Source of the DNA: Candidatus Zipacnadia bacterium
GTDB taxonomy: Bacteria > Armatimonadota > Zipacnadia > Zipacnadales > UBA5352
Length of the DNA stretch: 37,237 bases
NCBI GenBank assembly: GCA_029820945.1
Contig: JALGUJ010000036.1
Location: 1-37,237 of the forward strand
Direction: 5' to 3'
The translations under genes were made by a program, and so were the position numbers. Of the stretch, positions 1-7,638 are shown in pieces. The notes below the pieces were generated by a model. That model was not told where the DNA came from, searched no databases, and worked only from the letters and a program-made list of their open reading frames with translations. Each line of letters starts with the position of its first letter. Positions within the stretch are counted from its first letter, which is position 1.

Positions 1-46
1 ACCGCCGACGGTCGCCGCCTCAGCGCCGTGAAGGGAGACAGATCAA

Positions 47-1108
47 ATGCGCAAGGAATCCCTGCAGTTCCTGAAGGACCTCATCGCCGCGCCGTCGCCA
101 TCGGGCTTCGAGCAGCCCGTCCAGCGTGTCGTGCGCGCGCGTATGGCCGAGTATGCCGATGAGATCGTCACGGATGTGCACGGAAACGTCATGTGCATCA
201 AGAGCCCCGACCACCCCCTCCGCGTGATGCTCGCCGGCCACTGCGACCAGGTCGGCTTCATCGTCCGCCACATCAACGACGACGGCTTCATCTACTTCGC
301 GGCGATTGGAGGCGTGGACCCCACCGTGGCCGTCGGCACCCGCGTGCTCATCCACGGGAAGGACGGGCCGGTGCCCGGCGTCATCGGCCGCACGGCCATC
401 CATCTCCTCAAGGACGAGGAGAGGGGCAAGAAGATCGAGCTTGAGAAGCTCTTCATCGACATCGGCGCCGAGGACAAGGACGCGGCGGAGAAACTCATCT
501 CCGTCGCCGACCCCATCACCTTCGGGGCGGAGTTCCAGCACCTTGACCGCGACCTGTGCGCCGCGCCGGGCTTCGACGACAAGATGGGCCTCTTCGTGTG
601 CATGGAGGTGCTGCACCTCCTGGCGGACCGCGAGATCGACTGCGGCCTCTACGCGGTCTCAACGGTGCAGGAGGAGGTGGGCCTGCGGGGGGCCCACACC
701 AGCGCCTTCGGGATCGACCCGGCGGTGGGCATCGCGGTCGATGTGACGCATGCGACCGACTATCCCGGCAGCGAGAAGACCAGGGCCGGAGACGTCAGGA
801 TCGGCGCTGGGCCGGTCATCGCCCGCGGTCCCAACATCAATCCGGTGGTGGGCGAGCTGCTGCAGCAGACGGCTGAGGAGAGCAGCATCGACTACCAGCT
901 CGTGGCCGCCCCCAGGGGGACGGGCACCGACGCCAACGTCATACAGCTTACCCGCGCCGGCGTTGCCACCGGCCTCGTGAGCGTCGCCAACCGCTACATG
1001 CATACGCCCGTCGAGATCATCTCGCTCTCGGACCTGGAGAGCACCGCCAGGCTGGTGGCCGAGACCGTGGCGAAGATCAACGAGGACCTAGACTTCACGC
1101 CCATGTAG
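47..1108 (+). CDS. M42 family metallo-aminopeptidase / endoglucanase-like peptidase
   Basis: A 353-residue cytoplasmic peptidase of the M42 family, which are cobalt/zinc enzymes that form large shells and trim N-terminal residues from peptides. The metal and catalytic set is visible: His65-x-Asp67 in AGHCDQVG, Asp177/Asp178 in GFDDKMG, the Glu209-Glu210 pair in VQEEVG (general base and metal ligand), Asp232 in AVDVT, and His319 near the C-terminus in YMHTPVE. Length matches the family (about 340-360). The ATG at 47 is preceded by AAGGGAG at 31-37 with a 9-base spacer, which fixes the start. No signal peptide is seen. The next gene converges on it, so it is the last + strand gene before a - strand block. 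Some members were once called cellulases, but aminopeptidase is the better-supported activity. The substrate is unknown. Confidence 0.93.
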   Translation: MRKESLQFLKDLIAAPSPSGFEQPVQRVVRARMAEYADEIVTDVHGNVMCIKSPDHPLRVMLAGHCDQVGFIVRHINDDGFIYFAAIGGVDPTVAVGTRVLIHGKDGPVPGVIGRTAIHLLKDEERGKKIELEKLFIDIGAEDKDAAEKLISVADPITFGAEFQHLDRDLCAAPGFDDKMGLFVCMEVLHLLADREIDCGLYAVSTVQEEVGLRGAHTSAFGIDPAVGIAVDVTHATDYPGSEKTRAGDVRIGAGPVIARGPNINPVVGELLQQTAEESSIDYQLVAAPRGTGTDANVIQLTRAGVATGLVSVANRYMHTPVEIISLSDLESTARLVAETVAKINEDLDFTPM

Positions 1109-1132
1109 GGCTTCGCGCGCAACAGAGCCGTG

Positions 1133-1164
1133 GGGAGGCCGGGCGCGATCGCGTCCGGCCTCCC
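1133..1164 (+). terminator. Strong hairpin after the M42 gene (terminator-like, no T-run)
   Basis: A perfect 10-bp stem (1133-1142 with 1155-1164) is extended inward by a G-T pair and three more pairs around a GATC loop. It starts 25 bases after the M42 stop codon. No T-tract follows, so termination would have to work through the hairpin alone or with Rho. Confidence 0.5.
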
Positions 1165-1773
1165 GGATTCCGGCTGCAGCGGCACGAGGTCGGTCTCTGG
1201 TGCCTGTCGAGGAGCCTGTGGGAAGCGCGTGGAGAAGCTGCGCGCCCGGCAGTGCACGATGGTGTGCGGAGCTGCGGATCGGCCGCGAATCGACGGTGGG
1301 CCCGGTGCCCGGGAGTTGTGGAGTCGTCGCCCGAAACTCCGTGGACCTGCCCTTGATTGGGCGTGGAGAGACCGTGCACCGGGCGTTGATGGGCTCTTCG
1401 CCTAGTCTGGACGCACCTTCGGATACGCCCCTCCGCGGGCCCCGTGGCCACATCCGCGCAGCCCGGAGCGGAACAGTCCACGACGGCCGGGCGACTGCGG
1501 CCGATCGCGAGCGATCGCGGCCCGCGCCGAAGGCGTTGGAGCCGCCCCAAGCGGCAATCTCACCGGCCTGCGTGGAACGTGGCGCGGATCCGCCTCTTGG
1601 GAAAACCCGGTGGAAAACCGCGCTTTCTGTGGAGCAGACTGTGGGCGGAGGAGTTCATGTTCTGTGGAGAACCTGGGGGTACGAGCCGGCAGGAGCAGGC
1701 TCCTTCGCACGCCTTTGCCGGCATTCGGCCCATCCGGCGTGTCCTGCCCACCCCCTTCGGCCGCCGCCCGGCG
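1165..1773. other. Intergenic gap between convergent genes, rich in GTGGA words
   Basis: I see no convincing gene in this 609-bp gap; the open frames here have no family signature or ribosome site. It holds an unusual series of NGTGGA words, all reading the same way on the + strand: about 1228, 1317, 1340, 1362, 1571, 1609 (GGTGGAAAAC), 1628 and 1663 (TGTGGAGAA). TGTGGA is the core of a DnaA box read in reverse, and the same GGTGGAAAAC word recurs in the dnaA leader at 17,366. Whether DnaA binds here is unknown. Confidence 0.4.
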
Positions 1774-3261
1774 TCACAGCCGCACCACCCGCCCCGGCGC
1801 CTCCTCCGTCGCCTCTCCGTCGCGCACCGCCGGCACGCCGTTGACGATGACGTGCGGGATGCCCCGAGGGTAGTGGTGGGGATCCTCGAAGGTCGCGGTG
1901 TCGATGATCCGCTCCCAGGAGAAGATGGTGAGGTCGGCGATCCTGCGTGGCGCCAGCTCCCCCCGTTCGTGCAGCCCGAACTTGCGCGCCGGCATCGAGG
2001 TGCACTTGCGCACGACCTCCTCCACGCCGAAGAGCCCCTCGTCGCGGGCGTAGTGGCCGATCCACCGGGGCCAGGTCCCGTAGTTGCGCGGGTGTGAGAC
2101 GCCCTTGCCCAGCACCCGCAGATGCCCGTCCGAGCCCGCGAACACCGCCGGGTGCCGCATGAACGCCCTCACATTGTCCTCCCGCATGGTGAAGAAGATG
2201 CAGGAGACCTTACCCCGGATGGTCATCTCCATGCCGGTGCGCCACGGCTCCTCGCCGCGCTCGGCCGCGACCTGCTCCAGGCTCTTGCCGTCGATATCCG
2301 GCATCGGCTCGAGGGGGGCGAAGACGATGTTCTGCGCGCCGCCGACCTCGTCGATGAAGTCCTCCGCGCCCTCGCGCACGCGGTCGATCATCTCCTCGTC
2401 GCGCAGGTGCTCGATGCCGCCGCGCTGGTCGGCCTCGATACGCAGGGCGTGCGGGACGATGTTCGCCACGCCGCTGAAGGAGGCCACGTACGGGTAGCGA
2501 TCGGCGGTGATGTCCAGGCCGCGCTCGCGCGCCTCGTCGATCATCGCCAGCACCTGCTCGGCCTTGTCCCAGGCCCTCGTGCCCCAGCACTTGATGTGCG
2601 CAATCTGCACCGGGCAGCCCGACCGCTCGCCGATGGCGATGGCCTCGCGCAGGGCGTCCAGCAGTCCCGCGGCCTCCGACCGCATGTGGGTGGCGTACAC
2701 GCCGCCGGCCTCAGCGATGGGCCGGGCGACCTGCGCTATCTCTTCGGTGGTCACGAAGTCGGGGAAATAGCCGCTGGACATGCCGAACGCGCCCTCGTCC
2801 ATGGCCTGCGCCGCCATGCGCTGCATGCGCTCGATGTCCTCGGGCGTCGCGCGCTCGCTCCCCACCTGCGCCTCGGCGCGAATCGTGCCCATGCCCACGA
2901 GCACGCCGTAGTTCTGGCGGATCGGCAGCGCGTCGGCGGCGTCGAGGTGCTCGCCGATGGGCCACGGTGAGCCCCCACAGTTGCCGCCGATGAGCGTGGT
3001 GACGCCCTGCCGTACCTGGTTCTCGACGTCGGGGATGTTGAGGATCCCCCCATCCATCTCGCTGCAGGCGTGGTTGTGCACGTCCACGAATCCGGGCGAC
3101 ACGATCAGCCCGGCGGCGTCGATGACATCACGGAAGTCCGCCGCCGACAGGTCGCCGATGGCGTGGATACGGTCGCCGACGATGCCGACGTCCGCCGCGT
3201 ACCCGGGCGCGCCCGTCCCGTCCACGACTGTCCCGCCGCGAACCAGCAGGTCGAATGTCAT
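1774..3261 (-). CDS. N-acyl-D-amino-acid deacylase (D-aminoacylase family amidohydrolase)
   Basis: A 495-residue zinc amidohydrolase that removes acyl groups from N-acyl-D-amino acids, or a close relative acting on another D-configured amide. Family marks in order are FVDVHNH (His62, His64), GGNCG (Cys95, the bridging cysteine typical of D-aminoacylases), SSGYFP, THMRSE (His192), AHIKCWG (His222), DRYPY, GSDGH and SHPRNYGT. The C-terminus returns to the small beta domain seen at the N-terminus (RIADLTIF...VIVNG). Length fits the family (480-530). There is no signal peptide, so it should act in the cytoplasm. It lies 89 bp after the sulfatase on the same strand and may be cotranscribed. An AGGGA sits about 10 bases upstream of the ATG. 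The exact substrate cannot be read from sequence; N-acyl-D-glutamate/aspartate deacylases and D-hydantoinase-like enzymes are close relatives. Confidence 0.9.
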   Translation of the reverse strand: MTFDLLVRGGTVVDGTGAPGYAADVGIVGDRIHAIGDLSAADFRDVIDAAGLIVSPGFVDVHNHACSEMDGGILNIPDVENQVRQGVTTLIGGNCGGSPWPIGEHLDAADALPIRQNYGVLVGMGTIRAEAQVGSERATPEDIERMQRMAAQAMDEGAFGMSSGYFPDFVTTEEIAQVARPIAEAGGVYATHMRSEAAGLLDALREAIAIGERSGCPVQIAHIKCWGTRAWDKAEQVLAMIDEARERGLDITADRYPYVASFSGVANIVPHALRIEADQRGGIEHLRDEEMIDRVREGAEDFIDEVGGAQNIVFAPLEPMPDIDGKSLEQVAAERGEEPWRTGMEMTIRGKVSCIFFTMREDNVRAFMRHPAVFAGSDGHLRVLGKGVSHPRNYGTWPRWIGHYARDEGLFGVEEVVRKCTSMPARKFGLHERGELAPRRIADLTIFSWERIIDTATFEDPHHYPRGIPHVIVNGVPAVRDGEATEEAPGRVVRL

Positions 3262-3350
3262 CTGCAGTCAGTCCCTTCAGCCGCTACCCCATCATACGGA
3301 CGCATCACGATCCGCTTCGAAGCCGCCATAGCGTTCCGCCGGCCGCTCGC

Positions 3351-4877
3351 TCAATCCCTCCGCCGTGGCGCGATCGGCATCGATCCCTGTGGCGTGCTAA
3401 TCGGCTCGTAGCCGTCCGGGAAGAGCGGGCCCCAGTCCGCGCCCTCCTGGTAGAGCAGTCCGTGGTCGGGGTTATCGTCCACAGTTGGCCGCTCCTCCGG
3501 CGGGTAGACACGCCAGCCCTCCCCCTCGAGCACCTCGGTGTAACCGTCGCGCCGGAACCACTCGATCAGCGCCTCCCGCATCTCTGCGGTCGTCTGGATG
3601 TAGGCCTGATTGCCGGCCAGCGAGCGCTCCTCCGGCCGGCCGGGCCGGCGGCGGAAGAGCCACTCCTCATCGTCGGCCGCCGAGTAGACGTACTTGAACT
3701 CGTCGGTGATCAGCCCGTAGAGGCCGCTCTCGCGCTGGGAGTACTGGCACAGCACGCCCGGCCGGTCCGGGCGGCCGCCCGCGGCGATGTCCGCGAGGTC
3801 GTGGCCCTCGTGCTGGTCGATCGTCGCCAGGCCGCAGGTCGAGAGCATGGTGGGGGTCAGGTCCACCAGCGAGCACACGCGGTCGCAGACCTCGCCCGGG
3901 GCGAAGCGCTCGGGATAGCGCACGATCAGGGGCACGTTCGCCGCCGCGTCGAAGATCGAGCGCTTGCCGAACGAGCCGAAGTCGCCCAGCATCTCGCCGT
4001 GATCGGCGACCCAGATGATGATGGTGTTGTCGATCTCGCCGGTCTCCCGCAGGTGCTCGATGATGCGCCCGGCGTTGTAGTCCACGAACGAGATGCAGGC
4101 GTAGTAGGCCGCGCGCATGGTGCGGATGAGGTTATCGTCCCAACCCTGGTCGCGGTACTTGTAGCGGTTCTGGCGCCGGTTCCAGTAGGTCTGCAGCGTC
4201 TCATAGCCCGAGGGGAGGTGCGGCAGCGGCACGTCGGTGGGCTTGTAGAGCCGGTGCCAGGGCGCCGGCGACTCGAAGGGCGGGTGGGGTTTGATAAAGC
4301 TGCTCCATAGCAGGAAGGGCCGGTCGGGGTCGCGGCGCTCCAGGAACTCCAGCGACCGGTCGCCCACCCAGGTCGAGTTGTGCAGGCGCGCGGGAAGCTG
4401 CGAGGGCTGGGGCATGTAGTAGTACTCGCTGCGCACCCCCATGCACTCGAAGACGTGGTCGTAGCCACTCTCGTGCACGAACCGGCAGTAGTCGTCGTCC
4501 TCGCGCCAGCGCCCCTCCTCGGAGTAGTCGCGGTCGTCGAACCCCCACAGCTTGTGGCTGTCGGGCGAGAAGTGCATCTTCCCCACACCGTGTGTCTGGT
4601 AGCCGGCGTCCTGGAAGATCTCCATGAAGGACGTCCGCTCCTGGGGCATGGGGCAGTTCGTGGTGCAGTCGGTCTGGTGGGCCCACTGGCTGAGGATCAG
4701 CGAGCAGCGCGAGGCGATGCACACCGGGGAGGCGGCGTACGCGCTGGTGAAGCTGGTGCCCTCCCGAGCGAGGCCGTCCAGGGTCGGAGTCTGGATGTAT
4801 GGGTTCCCGAGCGCGCCGATGGTGTCCGCACGCTGCTGGTCGGTGATGAAGAGCAGCACGTTCGGTCTGTCTGGCAT
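3351..4877 (-). CDS. Type I sulfatase (alkaline-phosphatase superfamily, formylglycine-dependent)
   Basis: A 508-residue arylsulfatase-like enzyme that hydrolyses a sulfate ester. The N-terminus (NVLLFITDQQRAD) carries the first metal-binding aspartate. The activation motif C-x-A-x-R is present as Cys53-Ile-Ala-Ser-Arg57, so the formylglycine can be made from cysteine. GKMHF near residue 100 and ADHGEMLGDFG about 290 complete the active-site set. There is no clear signal peptide, unlike many polysaccharide sulfatases, so the substrate may be a small or imported sulfate ester or a choline-sulfate/phosphonate-like compound. GAGAGGAG lies about 9 bases before the ATG. No sulfatase-maturing enzyme is in this window. 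It is likely the first gene of a two-gene unit with the downstream D-aminoacylase. Confidence 0.9.
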   Translation of the reverse strand: MPDRPNVLLFITDQQRADTIGALGNPYIQTPTLDGLAREGTSFTSAYAASPVCIASRCSLILSQWAHQTDCTTNCPMPQERTSFMEIFQDAGYQTHGVGKMHFSPDSHKLWGFDDRDYSEEGRWREDDDYCRFVHESGYDHVFECMGVRSEYYYMPQPSQLPARLHNSTWVGDRSLEFLERRDPDRPFLLWSSFIKPHPPFESPAPWHRLYKPTDVPLPHLPSGYETLQTYWNRRQNRYKYRDQGWDDNLIRTMRAAYYACISFVDYNAGRIIEHLRETGEIDNTIIIWVADHGEMLGDFGSFGKRSIFDAAANVPLIVRYPERFAPGEVCDRVCSLVDLTPTMLSTCGLATIDQHEGHDLADIAAGGRPDRPGVLCQYSQRESGLYGLITDEFKYVYSAADDEEWLFRRRPGRPEERSLAGNQAYIQTTAEMREALIEWFRRDGYTEVLEGEGWRVYPPEERPTVDDNPDHGLLYQEGADWGPLFPDGYEPISTPQGSMPIAPRRRD

Positions 4878-5115
4878 TTGCGAAGCTCCTCTCTGACGGC
4901 GCTCATGCGCCGATGGGACTCAGCGAGGCAGCTTCGCTGGCGGCGCGTCATTCCCTTCCACGCCAATCGATGCGCGGCAGCGTGCCCCGCCCGGCCATCA
5001 ACGGCGTGGGCACGAGGGCGTCCGCACCACGGAAGCACAAGAGACCTTCCATCCCGGCGCAGGTGGGGCTTTCACGCCGATCCCGCTCGTGAGCGGGACG
5101 GGCGGAAAAGGCCCC

Positions 5116-5202
5116 GGCGCGGCACGGGTCCGCGCCCTACAACACGGCTAAGGGCGCACGGGCCTGGAGGCCCGTGCCACGGACCGGCCACATCCATCCC
5201 GG
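5116..5202. repeat. 87-bp direct repeat, copy 1
   Basis: Copy 1 matches copy 2 (5336-5422) at 84 of 87 positions, with differences at 5156, 5190 and 5196. It contains the palindrome CACGGGCCTGGAGGCCCGTG, a 9-bp stem with a 2-base loop. Confidence 0.85.
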
Positions 5203-5335
5203 CCCGGCGCAATCCGCCCCGGACCGCCTGCGCTGCCCGCCCCGCCCGTCACGCGAACAGGAGCCGCACGCGCGAACCACGTCGTACGGAGGGGCGGCGT
5301 GCCCACGCCGCCCGCCGTTGCGCCGTTGTCCACGG

Positions 5336-5422
5336 GGCGCGGCACGGGTCCGCGCCCTACAACACGGCTAAGGGCCCACGGGCCTGGAGGCCCGTGCCAC
5401 GGACCGGCCGCATCCGTCCCGG
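5336..5422. repeat. 87-bp direct repeat, copy 2
   Basis: The second copy lies exactly 220 bp downstream of copy 1, in the same orientation and with the same internal palindrome. It ends 79 bp before the rubredoxin stop codon. Confidence 0.85.
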
Positions 5423-5500
5423 AGGGCCTGCGCGCCTACCCCGGCCGTCGCCCAAGGGCCGACACCGGGGAAACGGCCGGCGACGGCATGTGAGCCGCCG

Positions 5501-5665
5501 TTACTCCTCGACGGGCTCGAACATGTCCTTGCCGACCCCGCAGTCCGGGCACACCCAGTCATCGGGCAGCTCCTCGAAGGCCGTCCCCGGCGCAACGCTG
5601 TTATCGGGATCGCCCTGCTCCGGGTCGTAGATGTAGCTGCACGCCATGCACTCGTACTTCTGCAC
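5501..5665 (-). CDS. Rubredoxin
   Basis: A 54-residue rubredoxin, a one-iron electron carrier that passes electrons to rubrerythrin or flavodiiron proteins. It reads [20 protein letters not shown] at the N-terminus with CxxC at Cys6/Cys9 and CPDCG at Cys39/Cys42, the four iron ligands in the usual spacing, plus the conserved Pro and Trp37. It starts at a GTG preceded by AAGGGAGA about 8 bases upstream. The gene is intact and in a different frame from the truncated flavodiiron remnant just before it. Cotranscription with perR and rubrerythrin on the same strand is likely and would give a complete peroxide-reducing chain. Confidence 0.93.
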   Translation of the reverse strand: MQKYECMACSYIYDPEQGDPDNSVAPGTAFEELPDDWVCPDCGVGKDMFEPVEE

Positions 5666-5683
5666 CAGGTCGCTCTCCCTTCG

Positions 5684-6329
5684 TCATCCTCCAGACCGCC
5701 CAGGGCCTCCAGCGCCCTCGCGATCGGGCGGCCGTAGAGCATGACGATGTTCGCGTAGTAGGTCTTCGCCTCCGCTATCACCGTGGCAAGCTCCAGCTCG
5801 TCGTCGAAGCGCCCCGATGAGGCCAGGTGCTGGCCGAAGGCGTCGTTGGAGAACAGAATGCGCTCCTCCGGGCAGTAGCTGACCATCGAGTCGGGCCAGT
5901 GCACCATCGGCGTCTGCACGAAGGTGAGTGACCGGCCGCCGCCCAGGTCGAGCGTGTCGCCGCTAGCGACGACCTCCATCTCCCAGCCCGCGGTGTCGTA
6001 GTAGCCCCCAGCGTGTCCACGCACTTGGCGTTGGTCACCAGCGTGGCGCCGGTGGCCTCCATGACCCCGGGGAGCGCGCTGGAGTGGTCGGGCTCACCGT
6101 GGTTCGCCACCACGTAGTCAATGGCGTCCAGGCCCACCCTCTCCTCGATGTTCGCCAGCAGCACGTCGGAGAAGGTGTGCTTCACCGTGTCGATCAGAGC
6201 CGTCCTCTCGCCACGCACCAGGTACGCGTTGCAGGTGGAGCCGCGACCGGTCTCATAGCCGTGGAAGTCCCTGATGTTCCAGTCGATGGCCCCGACCCAG
6301 TCGACCCCGTCGGTCAGCATCGTGTGCAT
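5684..6329 (-). pseudogene. Flavodiiron protein (FprA/ROO) remnant: frameshifted and lacking the flavodoxin domain
   Basis: The N-terminus matches flavodiiron oxygen/NO reductases: DGVDWVGAIDWNIRDFHGYE, then the diiron motif HGEPDH (His77, Glu79, Asp81, His82). Near 6012 the frame breaks inside a run of five G; one more G would restore CVDTLGGYYDTAGWEMEVV. Past the break, the second frame continues with the metal histidine in PMVHWPDSM and the aspartate in FSNDAFGQH. Homology stops at IARALEALGG near 5700, before the last iron-ligand histidine (usually in a PSHG segment) and the whole FMN-binding flavodoxin domain. About 170 codons are therefore missing. The G-run slip could be a sequencing or assembly error, but the large loss could not be a simple base-calling slip. 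As read, the product cannot be a working flavodiiron enzyme. Coordinates of the 3' end are approximate. Confidence 0.8.
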
Positions 6330-6407
6330 GCGCTCACCCTGCTCCCCGTGCCTTGACCTGTGCGCAGCGTCCGTCTCAGGCAGATTCGACCTGCTTCAAT
6401 GCCCGGC

Positions 6408-6980
6408 CTACCAGCTCTCGGTATAGACCTCGAACTGCGCCTGCGGCTGCAGGCACGCCGCGCACCTGTTGGGCGCACTCACGCCCTCGTGCAGGTAGCC
6501 GCAGTTGCGGCAGCGCCACACGACCTCGGTCTCGCGCTCGAACACCCTGCCGTTTTCCACGTTCTCCAGCAGGGCCCGGTAGCGGCGCTCGTGGCCGACC
6601 TCCGCCTTCGCGATCGATCGGAAGGCCGCCGCGACCTGCCGGAAGCCCTCCTCCTCGGCGACGTCGGCGAAGTCGGGGTACATCTCGCTGTTCTCGTAGT
6701 GCTCGCCTTCGGCCGCGGCGCGCAGACTCTCGGCCGTGGTGCCGATGCGGCCGGCCGGGTACGCGGCGGCGATCTCGACCTCCCCACCCTCCAGGAACTC
6801 GAACAGCCGCTTGGCATGTGCCCGCTCCTGGTTCGCGGTCTCCTCGAAGACCGCCGCGATCAGCTCGTAGCCCTCCTCGCGAGCCCTCTCCGCGAAGTAG
6901 GTGTAGCGGTTGCGCGCCTGCGACTCGCCGGCAAACGCCGTCAGGATGTTCTGCTCCGTCCTGCTGCCCTTCAGCTCCAT
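6408..6980 (-). CDS. Rubrerythrin
   Basis: A 190-residue classical rubrerythrin, a cytoplasmic non-haem diiron peroxidase that reduces hydrogen peroxide with electrons from rubredoxin. The four-helix ferritin-like domain (about residues 1-145) has the ExxxARNRYTYFAERA and ANQERAHAKRLFEF helices and the AEVGHERRYRALL helix carrying the iron-binding Glu and His residues. The C-terminal rubredoxin-like domain has CRNCGY and CAACLQPQ. The start codon shares one base with the stop of perR (TAATG), so translation is coupled and peroxide sensing is directly tied to peroxide removal. Length is normal for the family. Confidence 0.96.
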   Translation of the reverse strand: MELKGSRTEQNILTAFAGESQARNRYTYFAERAREEGYELIAAVFEETANQERAHAKRLFEFLEGGEVEIAAAYPAGRIGTTAESLRAAAEGEHYENSEMYPDFADVAEEEGFRQVAAAFRSIAKAEVGHERRYRALLENVENGRVFERETEVVWRCRNCGYLHEGVSAPNRCAACLQPQAQFEVYTESW

Positions 6981-7438
6981 TACGACCCCTCCCGGTCCCT
7001 CTGTTCGGTCTCAGTGCCACGGCACTTCGGGCAGATACCCACGAACTCCACGCGATGGCCCGAGATGACCCATTCTCCGGCGGCGCGCCTGGCCTCCTCG
7101 ATACACGGCGCGGGCCTCCGCTCGATCTCCAGGTCGGCCACCCGCCCGCACTCGAGGCAACGCACGTGGTAGTGGGGCTCGACGCGCGCATCGAAGTGCG
7201 AGGCTCCCGGGCCGTAGTCGAGCTCCTGCACGTAGCCCAGCTCCTTCAGCCGCTTAAGGTTGCGGTAGACCGTCCCCTGGCTAATGTCGGGGAGCTTTTC
7301 GCGCACGATCTCGTACAGCTCCGCAGCGGTCGGGTGACTGTTGAGCGACGCCAGGGTTTCGAGCACCACGCGCCGCTGCTCGGTCATCCGCCCGCCGTGC
7401 TCGTGTATCGCATCTTCCAGTCGCTCATCCAAGCCCAT
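6980..7438 (-). CDS. perR: PerR-type Fur family peroxide-responsive repressor
   Basis: A 152-residue Fur-family DNA-binding repressor. The winged-helix part contains MTEQRRVVLETL and GTVYRNLKRLKELG. The regulatory metal site matches Bacillus PerR with a constant two-residue offset: His35, Asp83, His89, His91 and Asp102. The aspartate at 83, rather than the glutamate usual in Fur, favours a peroxide sensor over an iron sensor. The structural zinc cysteines are CLECG (94/97) and CPKCR (136/139). It is the first gene of a unit with rubrerythrin, and an operator-like inverted repeat lies 14 bases upstream, so autoregulation is likely. The family and the metal set are secure; the PerR rather than Fur assignment is strong but still inferred. 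Confidence 0.9.
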   Translation of the reverse strand: MGLDERLEDAIHEHGGRMTEQRRVVLETLASLNSHPTAAELYEIVREKLPDISQGTVYRNLKRLKELGYVQELDYGPGASHFDARVEPHYHVRCLECGRVADLEIERRPAPCIEEARRAAGEWVISGHRVEFVGICPKCRGTETEQRDREGS

Positions 7439-7451
7439 CGCGATCCGGTCT

Positions 7452-7478
7452 AATCAGTAATGATACTCGTTACTGATT
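7452..7478. promoter_or_regulatory. PerR/Fur operator-like inverted repeat
   Basis: A perfect 9-9-9 inverted repeat, AATCAGTAA, nine bases, TTACTGATT, lies just upstream of perR. Its left half and spacer give a run close to the Fur-box core (AATGATA...). It overlaps the -10 of the perR promoter, the right place for repression. Confidence 0.8.
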
Positions 7479-7504
7479 GTAGCCGCAGGCGCCCGGCGAG
7501 TCGA
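7476..7504 (-). promoter_or_regulatory. Promoter of the perR-rubrerythrin unit
   Basis: On the - strand, TCGACT (7499-7504), 17 bases, then TACAAT (7476-7481). The -10 runs into the operator half-site. Hexamer match is moderate. Confidence 0.55.
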
Positions 7505-7638
7505 GGCGGGGAGAGGAAAGCCCGCAGTCGGACTTCTGTGGCTCAGCACGCGGTGCTGTTGCGCCGCCGCGCAGGGCAGAGCGTTGCCGGGATCCTGGGC
7601 GTCGTGCTGCTGTTGCCCTTCCCCTTCCCCACGCCCTG

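Larger units (their letters stand above)
5081..5422. repeat. Intergenic repeat patch with four hairpin modules
   Basis: The gap between the sulfatase and the rubredoxin gene is a mosaic of inverted repeats. An 8-bp stem at 5081-5098 and a 10-bp stem at 5292-5313 (2-base spacer) alternate with two copies of an 87-bp direct repeat. No coding signal is seen in it. The layout resembles REP/BIME-type dispersed elements, but I cannot check other loci in the genome. Confidence 0.75.

Noticed and set aside
1..31. Possible end of an upstream gene (frame ending in TGA at 29-31)
   Set aside because: Only ten codons are visible, too few to support a gene call.
1200..1844. Possible protein in the M42 to D-aminoacylase gap
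   Set aside because: No ribosome site or family motif; composition is that of non-coding G+C-rich DNA, and its 3' part overlaps the D-aminoacylase gene.
7505..7638. GAGGAAAG word near 7,512 resembling part of RNase P RNA
   Set aside because: Only about 130 bases are available between perR and DUF3604, and the other conserved RNase P blocks are absent.
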